Of a stretch of 64,000 nucleotides of DNA, positions 1-6,626 are shown piece after piece. The translations under genes were made by a program, and so were the position numbers. This DNA is from Actinomyces marseillensis (GTDB taxonomy: Bacteria > Actinomycetota > Actinomycetes > Actinomycetales > Actinomycetaceae), in assembly GCF_900155605.1 (NCBI RefSeq), contig NZ_LT707420.1, positions 93,685 to 157,684 of the forward strand, given 5' to 3'. The notes below the pieces were generated by a model. That model made no database searches and was not told where the DNA came from. It worked only from the letters and a program-made list of their open reading frames with translations. Position 1 is the stretch's first letter. The number at the start of each line of letters is the position of its first letter.

Positions 1-1
1 G

Positions 2-1135
2 GCCAAGGCACTGAAGGCCCAGGGACGCCCCGTCGTTGGTTTCGGTGCGGGCGAACCTGATTTCGCCACCCCCGATTACATTGTCGAGGCCGCCGTCAAG
101 GCCGCGCGCAACCCCGCGATGCACCGCTACACGCCCGCCTCGGGGCTTCCCGCTCTCAAGGAAGCAATCGCTCGCAAGACTCTACGCGATTCTGGATACG
201 AAGTTAACCCGGACCAGGTTTTGGTGACCAACGGAGGAAAGCAGGCGGTTTTCCAAGCCTTCGCATCGCTGCTGAACCCCGGGGACGAGGCCATCCTCCC
301 GACCCCCTACTGGACCACCTACCCCGAGGTGATCAAGCTCGCCGGGGCGACTCCCGTTGAGGTTTTCGCGGGCGCCGACCAGGACTACAAGGTCACCGTC
401 GACCAGCTCGAGGCCGCACGCACGCCTCGCACGAAGGTCCTCCTCATGTGCTCGCCGTCCAACCCGACGGGAAGCGTCTACACTCGCGAGGAGATCCGTT
501 CGATCGGGCAGTGGGCACTCAAGCACGGTGTGTGGGTGATCACCGATGAGATCTACGAGCACCTGCTCTACGACGGTGCACAAAGCGCGCACATCGTTGC
601 CGAGGTTCCCGAACTTGCCGACCAGACCATCGTGTTGAACGGTGTTGCGAAGACCTATGCGATGACCGGTTGGCGTGTGGGTTGGATGATTGGTCCTCGT
701 GATATCATTCGCGCTGCGACGTCCTTCCAATCGCACCTGACTTCAAATGTCAACAATATTGCTCAGTGTGCGGCAATTGCTGCCCTCAACGGGCCGCTGG
801 ATGTGGTTGAGCATATGCGCGAGGCTTTCGATCGCCGCCGTCAGACCATGGTGAAGATGCTTCGCGAGATCGACGGACTCGAGGTCCCAACTCCGCGTGG
901 AGCCTTCTACGCCTACCCCAGCGTGAGAGGGCTTCTTGGCCGTTCAATTCGCGGCAAGGTTCCGACGACCTCTTCAGAGTTGGCAGATCTGATCCTCGAT
1001 GAGGTTGAGGTCGCAGTTGTCCCGGGCGAAGCCTTCGGCCCCTCGGGCTTCATTCGCCTCTCCTACGCTTTGGCCGATGACGATTTGGTCGAGGGCGTGG
1101 GACGAATTCAGGAGCTTCTCTCCGAGGCTCGCTGA
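2..1135 (+). CDS. Pyridoxal-phosphate aminotransferase, class I/II (aspartate aminotransferase-like), 5' end missing
   Basis: Moves an amino group between an amino acid and a 2-oxo acid using pyridoxal phosphate; cytoplasmic. The frame is open from base 2, so the start lies before the window. Fold-type I landmarks are visible: GAGEPDF near the N terminus, SNPTGSVY in the middle, an [13 protein letters not shown] block, and [13 protein letters not shown], whose lysine should form the Schiff base. The C terminus ends [10 protein letters not shown]. This matches prokaryotic aspartate aminotransferases of the AspB/AspC-like group. The exact substrate cannot be read from sequence; aromatic or prephenate aminotransferase activity is possible. 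A terminator hairpin follows directly. Part of its 3' end is present again at 2351-2533 as a fragment created by a tandem duplication. Confidence 0.9.
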   Translation, partial: AKALKAQGRPVVGFGAGEPDFATPDYIVEAAVKAARNPAMHRYTPASGLPALKEAIARKTLRDSGYEVNPDQVLVTNGGKQAVFQAFASLLNPGDEAILPTPYWTTYPEVIKLAGATPVEVFAGADQDYKVTVDQLEAARTPRTKVLLMCSPSNPTGSVYTREEIRSIGQWALKHGVWVITDEIYEHLLYDGAQSAHIVAEVPELADQTIVLNGVAKTYAMTGWRVGWMIGPRDIIRAATSFQSHLTSNVNNIAQCAAIAALNGPLDVVEHMREAFDRRRQTMVKMLREIDGLEVPTPRGAFYAYPSVRGLLGRSIRGKVPTTSSELADLILDEVEVAVVPGEAFGPSGFIRLSYALADDDLVEGVGRIQELLSEAR

Positions 1136-1154
1136 CTCAGGGTTCCACTATGAA

Positions 1155-1195
1155 ATCCCGCGCGGTAGGCACATTGCTAGCCGTGCGGGATTTTT
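1155..1195 (+). terminator. Rho-independent terminator of the aminotransferase gene
   Basis: An 11-base stem (1155-1165 with 1181-1191, one G-T pair) is followed by a T-rich run at 1191-1196. It lies about 20 bases after the aminotransferase stop. A diverged copy sits at 2557-2595, as expected if both came from one duplicated segment. Confidence 0.8.
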
Positions 1196-1252
1196 CTTAC
1201 TCTTCGTCAAGTCACACCCCAATATCGCTACCCAAATGACGCCTTGAGCTGT

Positions 1253-1264
1253 CACAATTGACAT
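1253..1264 (+). promoter_or_regulatory. Probable -10 element giving a leaderless mRNA for the first hydrolase
   Basis: CACAAT at 1253-1258 ends six bases before the ATG at 1265, and no Shine-Dalgarno sequence precedes the ATG. The second hydrolase copy keeps the same arrangement with the better hexamer TACAAT. No convincing -35 is visible, although the block CGCTACCCAAA is conserved in both copies. Confidence 0.45.
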
Positions 1265-2074
1265 ATGGACCTTTCGACGCGGCGAACACACCTCGACCAA
1301 CCCAATGGACACGTCCTTGTCGCCCACGGTTATGGCGAGCATTCGGGACGTTTTGAAGGGCTGATCAATGCGCTTCTCCAGGCTGGCTACGATGTGTCAA
1401 CCTACGACCACTACGGCCACGGCACTTCCCCAGGTCCTCGCGCCCAGGTCGACGTCGGTGCGTTGATCAAGGACCACATCAGTGCTCGCCAAGAAGTTTT
1501 GGCCGATTCCCGTTTCAATGAGCTCATTCTTTTCGGGCATTCAATGGGGGGTCTCATCACTGCGGCCTCGGCTTTGATCTCACAGCGAGGCATTCGCTGT
1601 ATGGTCCTCACTGGTCCCGCTTTCATCCCGCTTCCTCAGCTTCCCGCGCCGGTGGTTGGCGGCCTCGGGAAACTCGCTCGCTACCTGCCGGGAGTGCAGA
1701 TTCCGGCGGCCCAGTCCACGCCCGAGCACTCTTTGCTTTCGCGCGATCCCAGCGTTCAGGAAGCTTTCGATGCCGATCCACTCAACTACCATGGCGCTCC
1801 CCCGCTTCTGACGGCCTCGACCATGGTGATTCAAGGCAAGAAGGCACTCGAGCACGCGGATCGCCTGACCTGCCCCACGCTGATTTTCCACGGTGGCGCC
1901 GATGAGCTCACCTCGCCAGAGGGCTCTGCAGAATTTGTTGCACGCGTGCTCGAAGCTCACCCCGGTGCGGATATTCACCTGCGTGTCATTGACGGGGCCT
2001 GCCACGAGGTTCTCAACGAGCCTGAGAAGGCCATGGTCCTGCGCGACTTGCTCCTGTGGGTCGAGAAGCACTGA
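1265..2074 (+). CDS. Alpha/beta hydrolase (monoacylglycerol lipase / S33 'serine aminopeptidase' type), copy 1
   Basis: Predicted cytoplasmic serine hydrolase of 269 residues, a typical length for Hydrolase_4/monoglyceride lipase-like proteins. Visible features are the early HVLVAHGYGEHSGRF strand and oxyanion-loop region, the nucleophile elbow GHSMGG near residue 92, GGADELTSP carrying the likely catalytic Asp, and a late CHEVLNEP carrying the likely His. There is no signal peptide or membrane segment. The substrate is unknown; acylglycerol or lysophospholipid hydrolysis is what relatives do. The ATG is chosen because both copies begin MD..TRRT. A second intact copy lies at 2665-3474. The stop overlaps the start of a broken deaminase copy in a TGATG arrangement. 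Confidence 0.85.
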   Translation: MDLSTRRTHLDQPNGHVLVAHGYGEHSGRFEGLINALLQAGYDVSTYDHYGHGTSPGPRAQVDVGALIKDHISARQEVLADSRFNELILFGHSMGGLITAASALISQRGIRCMVLTGPAFIPLPQLPAPVVGGLGKLARYLPGVQIPAAQSTPEHSLLSRDPSVQEAFDADPLNYHGAPPLLTASTMVIQGKKALEHADRLTCPTLIFHGGADELTSPEGSAEFVARVLEAHPGADIHLRVIDGACHEVLNEPEKAMVLRDLLLWVEKH

Positions 2075-2357
2075 TGGAGCAGCGTCAAGCATCTCGCCAG
2101 CTTTCGTTAACGGTTCCAGCACCGACTCCCCCCGGGCGTCGGCCGCTGTCTACTCTGCCAAAAGCGCACCTGCATCTGCACTTCACGGGTGCCATGCGGC
2201 CCACCACGATGGTGGAGATGGCGCGCACGCAGGGAGTGCGCCTCCCCCTCACCTCCTGCACATCGACGCGGCCTCTATGCCGGCCGACGGGCGCGGGTGG
2301 TTCCGTTTCCAGCGCGCCTACGACTCGGCGCGTCACCTCGTGCGCTCCGAGGCCGCG
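2074..2357 (+). pseudogene. Truncated, frameshifted adenosine deaminase 5' fragment
   Basis: The frame beginning ATG at 2074 (TGATG overlap with the hydrolase stop) matches the N terminus of the intact deaminase at 3456-4565, including [17 protein letters not shown]. After GVRLP, near 2245, one C is missing from a C run. The match then continues in another frame as [18 protein letters not shown] and onward to RSEAA, where it stops at the duplication junction. It lacks the later metal-binding and catalytic parts and cannot encode an active enzyme. It preserves an ATG start that the intact gene has lost. Confidence 0.9.
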
Positions 2358-2533
2358 TGGCCAACACGTCGGGCGAGCTCGCCGACCTGATCCTCGACGA
2401 GGTCGAGGTCGCGGCGGTCCCGGGCGAGGCCTTCGGCCCCTCCGGCTTCCTGCGCTTCTCCTACGCCCTGGCCGACGATGACCTCGTCGAAGGCGTTGGT
2501 CGTATCCAAGAACTCCTGTCAGAAGCCCGATAG
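2351..2533 (+). pseudogene. Aminotransferase 3'-end remnant
   Basis: The frame through 2351-2533 encodes a copy of the last 60 residues of the first aminotransferase ([14 protein letters not shown] to [10 protein letters not shown]), ending TAG. It has no start of its own and is joined to the broken deaminase fragment. Its codons are more G/C-ending than those of the intact gene, suggesting it derives from a different allele. The protein match is nearly intact, so its decay is recent, or the block was moved in. Confidence 0.9.
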
Positions 2534-2556
2534 ACCAATTACATGCGACTGAAGTT

Positions 2557-2595
2557 CCACGCGGTGAGTACTTTTGTGCCACCGCGCGGGCTTTT
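2557..2595 (+). terminator. Degenerate terminator hairpin (duplicated copy)
   Basis: A ten-base stem (2557-2566 with 2580-2589, one G-T pair) is followed by CTTTTATG. It corresponds to the hairpin at 1155-1195, but its T run is shorter. Confidence 0.6.
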
Positions 2596-2652
2596 ATGAA
2601 CGCGCTGTCAAAAAGTGTGCAGTAGCGCTACCCAAAGCATATCCCGAGCTGT

Positions 2653-2664
2653 TACAATCGACAC
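2653..2664 (+). promoter_or_regulatory. Probable -10 element giving a leaderless mRNA for the second hydrolase
   Basis: TACAAT at 2653-2658 matches the -10 consensus at five of six bases and ends six bases before the ATG at 2665. No Shine-Dalgarno sequence is present. The arrangement is conserved with the first copy at 1253-1264. Confidence 0.5.
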
Positions 2665-3474
2665 ATGGACATCGCGACGCGGCGAACACAACTCGACCAA
2701 CCCAATGGACATGTCCTTGTCGCCCACGGTTATGCTGAGCATTCGGGACGTTTTGAAGGTCTGATCAATGCACTTCTCCAGGCTGGCTACGATGTGTCAA
2801 CCTACGACCACTATGGTCATGGCACTTCCCCAGGCCCTCGCGCCAAGGTCGATGTCGGTCTGCTGATCAAGGACCACATCGCTGCTCGCCAACAGGCTCT
2901 TCACAATTCACGCTGCGATGAATTGATCCTCTTTGGGCATTCAATGGGTGGTTTGATTAGCGCTGCTTCTGCGCTGATCTACCGCAAGGATCTGCGATGC
3001 ATGGTCCTCACTGGACCCGCTTTTATTCCACTCCTCGAGATTCCTAAGCCCGTGGTTGGCAGACTTGGGAAACTGGCTCGCTATTTGCCGGGAGTACAGG
3101 CTCCGGCGGCACAGTCCATGCCCGAACATTCCGTACTTTCGCATGATCCCAGCGTCCAAGAAGCTTTCGACGCCGATCCCCTCAACTACCACGGCGCTCC
3201 CCCGCGTCTGACGCTCTCGACCATGGTGATTCAGGGCAAGAAGGCGCTCGAGCACGCGGATCGCCTGACCTGCCCCACGCTGATTTTCCACGGCAGCGCC
3301 GATGAGCTCACCTCGCTGGAGGGTTCTGCAGAGTTTGTTGAGCGTGTACGTCATGCGCATCCCGACGCAGATATTGACCTGCGTGTCATCGATGGGGCCT
3401 ACCACGAAGTCTTGAATGAGCCTGAGAAGGATATGATCCTACGCGACCTGCTCCTGTGGCTCGAGAAGCACTGA
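2665..3474 (+). CDS. Alpha/beta hydrolase (monoacylglycerol lipase / S33 type), copy 2
   Basis: This is the duplicate of the hydrolase at 1265-2074, also 269 residues and gap-free against it, differing at roughly 41 positions. The catalytic features are kept: GHSMGG nucleophile elbow, SADELTS for Asp, and YHEVLNEP for His. Changes cluster at surface-like stretches (for example SQRGIR against YRKDLR), so both copies look functional and could differ in substrate range. It is followed with a 19-base overlap by the adenosine deaminase gene, so the two are probably translationally coupled. Function beyond serine hydrolase is not visible. Confidence 0.85.
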   Translation: MDIATRRTQLDQPNGHVLVAHGYAEHSGRFEGLINALLQAGYDVSTYDHYGHGTSPGPRAKVDVGLLIKDHIAARQQALHNSRCDELILFGHSMGGLISAASALIYRKDLRCMVLTGPAFIPLLEIPKPVVGRLGKLARYLPGVQAPAAQSMPEHSVLSHDPSVQEAFDADPLNYHGAPPRLTLSTMVIQGKKALEHADRLTCPTLIFHGSADELTSLEGSAEFVERVRHAHPDADIDLRVIDGAYHEVLNEPEKDMILRDLLLWLEKH

Positions 3475-4565
3475 TAGGATCGACCTCTATTCCTCGCCAG
3501 CCTTCTCTTACCGTTCCAGCGCCGACTCCCCTTGGGCGACGACCGCTGTCCACGCTCCCCAAGGCGCACCTGCACCTGCACTTCACGGGTGCGATGCGTC
3601 CACAAACGCTGGTGGATATGGCGCAGGAAAAAGGCACCCGCCTTCCTCCTCACCTGTTGGACTTGGACCCCTTAACCGTGCCCGCGGACGCCCGCGGTTG
3701 GTTCCGTTTCCAGCGCTCCTACGATGCCGCGCGAGCTTTGGTGCGATCCGAAGCCGCAATGCGGCGGATCGTTGCCGAGGCCGCGGAAGATGATGCGGCC
3801 GAAGGCTCGCGTCGCCTCGAGATGCAGGTCGATCCCACGTCTTATGCACCTTGGGTTGGCGGGATTACGCCAGCTTTGGAGATCATCATTGACGAGGCGA
3901 TTGCTGCAGGGAAGCGCACGGGCGTTGAAGTTGCACTGATCGTTGCGGCCTCGCGAATTCGTCATCCTCTTGACGCGCGCACGCTTGCTCGTCTGGCAGT
4001 TCAGTATGCCGGCGATGGCCCCGGACAGGTTGTGGGCTTTGGCCTGTCCAATGATGAGCGCGTTGGCGATACCTCGGCTTTTGCTCCTGCCTTCCGCATT
4101 GCCCGTGATGGCGGTTTGGCCTCGGTTCCTCACGGCGGGGAGCTTTTGGGCCCGGAATCTGTGATGAATGTTGTTTCAGCCCTACACCCGACGCGTTTGG
4201 GTCACGGCGTGCGCACCAGTGAAGATCCCGATTTGCTGCGGCGTTTGATTGATGCAGATATTTCCTTCGAAGTGTGTCCGACCTCGAATATTCACCTGGG
4301 GGTCTTCCGGGATTTCGCATCGGTTCCACTCATGCGCTTTATCGAGGCCGGCGCGCGCGTTGCTCTTTCAGCTGACGACCCCTTGTTGTTCCATTCGCGT
4401 GTGGTTGCCCAGTACGAGGCCGCGCGCGATGTTTTCGGGCTCTCTGACGTTCAGCTGGCAGATTTGGCCCGTCAGTCGATTGATGCTTCCTTGGCCAGCG
4501 AGGCTTCGAAACGCGTGTGGAAAGCGGAAATCGATCAGTGGCTCGCGGCCCCGCCCAAGGCCTAA
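3456..4565 (+). CDS. add: Adenosine deaminase family protein
   Basis: Hydrolyses adenosine (or a related aminopurine nucleoside) to inosine and ammonia for purine salvage; cytoplasmic, zinc-dependent. The 369-residue frame shows the family landmarks: HLHLHFTG near residue 40 (HxH metal ligands), a VPHGGE motif with the proton-shuttling Glu, RLGHGVR, CPTSNIHLGV, and SADDPLLF with paired Asp. The start is GTG at 3456, inside the end of the hydrolase gene. The paralogous fragment at 2074 keeps an ATG where this copy reads ATA, so this gene has probably lost its better start. The substrate could instead be adenine or another aminopurine; family assignment is firm, exact substrate less so. Confidence 0.85.
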   Translation: MAREALIGSTSIPRQPSLTVPAPTPLGRRPLSTLPKAHLHLHFTGAMRPQTLVDMAQEKGTRLPPHLLDLDPLTVPADARGWFRFQRSYDAARALVRSEAAMRRIVAEAAEDDAAEGSRRLEMQVDPTSYAPWVGGITPALEIIIDEAIAAGKRTGVEVALIVAASRIRHPLDARTLARLAVQYAGDGPGQVVGFGLSNDERVGDTSAFAPAFRIARDGGLASVPHGGELLGPESVMNVVSALHPTRLGHGVRTSEDPDLLRRLIDADISFEVCPTSNIHLGVFRDFASVPLMRFIEAGARVALSADDPLLFHSRVVAQYEAARDVFGLSDVQLADLARQSIDASLASEASKRVWKAEIDQWLAAPPKA

Positions 4566-4574
4566 ATATCTCTC

Positions 4575-4610
4575 TTCACCAATAGTGCATGCGTGCACTA
4601 TCATACGCTT
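4575..4610 (+). promoter_or_regulatory. Promoter with overlapping inverted-repeat operator for the HTH-nucleotidyltransferase gene
   Basis: A -35-like TTCACC (4575-4580) and -10-like TATCAT (4599-4604) are 18 bases apart. The ATG at 4611 lies six bases after the -10, so the mRNA is probably leaderless. A perfect inverted repeat, ATAGTGCA (4582-4589) and TGCACTAT (4594-4601) with a four-base spacer, fills the spacer and covers part of the -10. Because the first product has a helix-turn-helix domain, autorepression is the simplest reading. Confidence 0.6.
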
Positions 4611-5081
4611 ATGACGCGTTTTAATCGGGAGGACGCACCATTGCTTGTGCGCGAAGCACGCGCTGATGCTTCCCTCACACAGGCTGAACTTGCGGGGATG
4701 ACCGGGATGAGCCAGTCAACCCTCGCACAGATCGAGGCTGGGAAACGTGCTGTATCCGCCGAGCTTTTAGAGAGAATCCTTCGCGCTGCCGACTATCGTC
4801 CTTCCGTACCCCTAGCCCGCTACGCGCCCTCCATCAGCCGCTATGCCATGAAACGGGGCCTCGATTCCCTCCGCGTCTTTGGCTCCGTCGCTCAGGGAAC
4901 GGACGGCTTTGAATCGGATATTGATCTGATCGGTACTCCCACCCGCGAGCTGTCACTGTTTGAGCTGGCAGATATCGCCTCGTTTACAAGCGAACTCACG
5001 GGATTTCCTACCGAAGTCTATGCGGATACACAAGTACCCGAAGCTCTGCGGAACATCATTGACGAGGCGGTGCCACTGTGA
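4611..5081 (+). CDS. Helix-turn-helix / minimal nucleotidyltransferase fusion protein (MntA-like antitoxin candidate)
   Basis: A 156-residue protein with two parts. Residues about 10-65 form an XRE-type helix-turn-helix (LTQAELAGMTGMSQSTLAQI, then EAGKR). Residues about 80-150 form a minimal nucleotidyltransferase carrying GSVAQGTDGFESDIDL, an exact GSx10DxD motif. In MntA-HepT modules such enzymes add AMP to a conserved tyrosine of a HEPN ribonuclease and silence it. The gene overlaps the HEPN-like gene by four bases (GTGA). ATG 4611 is preferred over an upstream GTG at 4593 because the GTG sits inside the operator. Many MntA proteins lack a DNA-binding domain, so the fusion suggests combined transcriptional and enzymatic control. 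It is inferred to be an antitoxin; it could also be a stand-alone regulator. Confidence 0.75.
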   Translation: MTRFNREDAPLLVREARADASLTQAELAGMTGMSQSTLAQIEAGKRAVSAELLERILRAADYRPSVPLARYAPSISRYAMKRGLDSLRVFGSVAQGTDGFESDIDLIGTPTRELSLFELADIASFTSELTGFPTEVYADTQVPEALRNIIDEAVPL

Positions 5082-5476
5082 GCGAGCCTGCGTCTTTCAT
5101 GCCTCGGCCACGCGCGCCAAAAAGACAAACACCTAGCTTCGACGTTGATAACTTCTTACGTGAACTTGATGTCATCACCCGACGCGTCGAACGGGTTGCT
5201 GCTGTCTCTGCCGAGGCCTTCAACGCCGATTGCCCCGAATACGACTCGGCGTGCATGGTGATCATCCGACTGGCCGGTTTCCTGGAGCGTGAGGAATACG
5301 CGCCATACATGAAGACCCTCACCTTGGTCGAGAAGCGCACGCTGCGGACGGCTCGGAACATCGCGGCGCGTTCGGGGTACCAAAGCATGGATGACAAACT
5401 CCTGTGGACGGCCGTTACCCGCAATGTTCCCGATATGATCGAACGCCTGCGCACCGCGGTTCAGGCAGATAGATAA
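5078..5476 (+). CDS. HEPN-fold (HepT/DUF86-like) protein, toxin candidate with altered active-site motif
   Basis: A 132-residue protein translated from a GTG that overlaps the preceding stop. The C-terminal part, YQSMDDKLLWTAVTRNVPDM, resembles the end of HepT/DUF86 proteins, and the protein is predicted mostly helical. In HepT toxins the ribonuclease site is RNxxxHxY (Rx4H plus a tyrosine that is AMPylated). Here the matching region reads RNIAARSGY: the histidine position is Arg and the tyrosine is one residue later. It may therefore be catalytically inactive, use another residue, or belong to a divergent subgroup. The pairing with the nucleotidyltransferase gene supports the family call more than sequence identity alone does. 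Confidence 0.65.
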   Translation: MSEPASFMPRPRAPKRQTPSFDVDNFLRELDVITRRVERVAAVSAEAFNADCPEYDSACMVIIRLAGFLEREEYAPYMKTLTLVEKRTLRTARNIAARSGYQSMDDKLLWTAVTRNVPDMIERLRTAVQADR

Positions 5477-5528
5477 CAGCCGCGCGGATAAATAATTAGC
5501 CGGTTCACAAGGTTGACAAAGATCCGCG

Positions 5529-6617
5529 TTACCACTCAATGCCGATGGCAACAGGCTCAGGAACAAGAGTCACGCCATAGGCGTCAAACACACGCCCGCG
5601 CACAGCGCGCGCCAAGGCCTCGATGTCTGCACCGCTTGCGCCCCCGCGGTTCGTCAGCGCGAGTACGTGCTTGGTCGACAAGGATGCGCGAGGCGGGTCG
5701 CCGGCCTCTAGAAGATGGAAACCCTTGGAACAGCCCGCGTGGTCAATGAGCCAAGCGGCGCTGGTTTTCACGAGCCCCTCCCCCGCCGGGAAACGAGGCG
5801 CCTCTTCTGGGAGTGCAGCAGCCACGGCCTCGGGGAGGATGGGGTTCGTGAAGAAAGATCCCGCGCTCCACGTGTCGTGGTCCTCAGGGTTTAAGACCAT
5901 TCCCTTCCCCGCGCGCAGCTCAAGCACGGTCGAGCGGACCAGGGAAGCCTTGGCACGCTCCCCAGCTTCCACTCCGAGGCGCCGCGCAAGTTCGGAGTAC
6001 ATGACGGGCGCACTCAGGGATGAGCGCTCGAGGCGGAAGTCGACGCTCAACACGACCCAACGCCCCGTCGGCCCCCACACGCGGCCGGGAAGACCGGGCT
6101 GACCGATACTGTGCTTGATCGCGGAGGAACGGTAGGCAAAACCTAGCTCTGAGGGAAGAAGCCGGACGATGCGCTGCTCGAGGCGGTCGTAAGCCTCGAC
6201 GCTGTGAATTGTTTCAGCAACCTCATGTCCGTAGGCGCCCACGTTCTGTACCGGGGACGCTCCCGCGCTTCCGGGGATCCCCGACAAGGCCTCGATACCG
6301 GACAAGTGCTCGTCGACGCTCCACGCAACAAAGTCATCCCAGACCGTGCCGGCCCACACGCGGACGATCACCGAATCAGCCGCGTCTTCTTCAACGATCC
6401 GTGCAATCTCTGCGCCCGGGCGCACGGCGACGACTGTTCCGCCAAAAGGATCATCCGAGGCAAGCAGATTCGATCCACCGCCCAGGACTAGAAGCTGGCG
6501 CTGCTCCTCATCAGCCGCGCGAACGGCAGCAACCAATTCCTCACTGGAAGTCGCGCGCACAAGGCGAGAAACCTCTCCGCCCACGCGAAAGGTCGTCAAT
6601 TCAGCAAGAGTCGTCAT
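5529..6617 (-). CDS. murB: UDP-N-acetylenolpyruvoylglucosamine reductase
   Basis: Reduces UDP-GlcNAc-enolpyruvate to UDP-MurNAc with NADPH, the second committed step of peptidoglycan precursor synthesis; cytoplasmic flavoprotein. The 362-residue protein begins with TTFRVGGEVSRLV, then LGGGSNLLASD (FAD-binding loop), GIPGSAGASPVQNVGAYG, and GSFFTNPI, whose Ser is the expected general acid of MurB. The extra segment between FAD-binding and substrate domains fits a type I MurB. The ATG at 6617 follows the MFS gene by ten bases, so the two are probably cotranscribed. It converges on the HEPN-like gene with about 50 bases between the stops. Confidence 0.95.
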   Translation of the reverse strand: MTTLAELTTFRVGGEVSRLVRATSSEELVAAVRAADEEQRQLLVLGGGSNLLASDDPFGGTVVAVRPGAEIARIVEEDAADSVIVRVWAGTVWDDFVAWSVDEHLSGIEALSGIPGSAGASPVQNVGAYGHEVAETIHSVEAYDRLEQRIVRLLPSELGFAYRSSAIKHSIGQPGLPGRVWGPTGRWVVLSVDFRLERSSLSAPVMYSELARRLGVEAGERAKASLVRSTVLELRAGKGMVLNPEDHDTWSAGSFFTNPILPEAVAAALPEEAPRFPAGEGLVKTSAAWLIDHAGCSKGFHLLEAGDPPRASLSTKHVLALTNRGGASGADIEALARAVRGRVFDAYGVTLVPEPVAIGIEW

Positions 6618-6626
6618 GACTCAAGA

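Larger units (their letters stand above)
953..2357 (+). repeat. Tandem duplication, left copy (about 1.4 kb)
   Basis: This unit runs from the aminotransferase codons for GKV (953) through the terminator and first hydrolase to the codons for SEAA in the deaminase 5' fragment (2357). The right copy covers 2351-3758 in the same order. The two hydrolases are the same length and about 85 percent identical by my count. The aminotransferase tails differ mainly at third codon positions. The units meet at the shared bases GGCCGCG (2351-2357). The divergence means the event is old, or that one copy was imported from a related strain by recombination. Confidence 0.85.
2351..3758 (+). repeat. Tandem duplication, right copy (about 1.4 kb)
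   Basis: This is the second unit: aminotransferase tail fragment (2351-2533), terminator-like hairpin (2557-2595), promoter-like element (2653-2658), hydrolase (2665-3474) and the first 300 bases of the intact deaminase. Each element has its counterpart about 1.4 kb upstream in the same order and strand. Confidence 0.85.

Noticed and set aside
182-736. A long minus-strand open frame inside the aminotransferase gene
   Set aside because: It is a shadow of the aminotransferase coding sequence; the plus-strand product has clear family motifs and the minus one has none.
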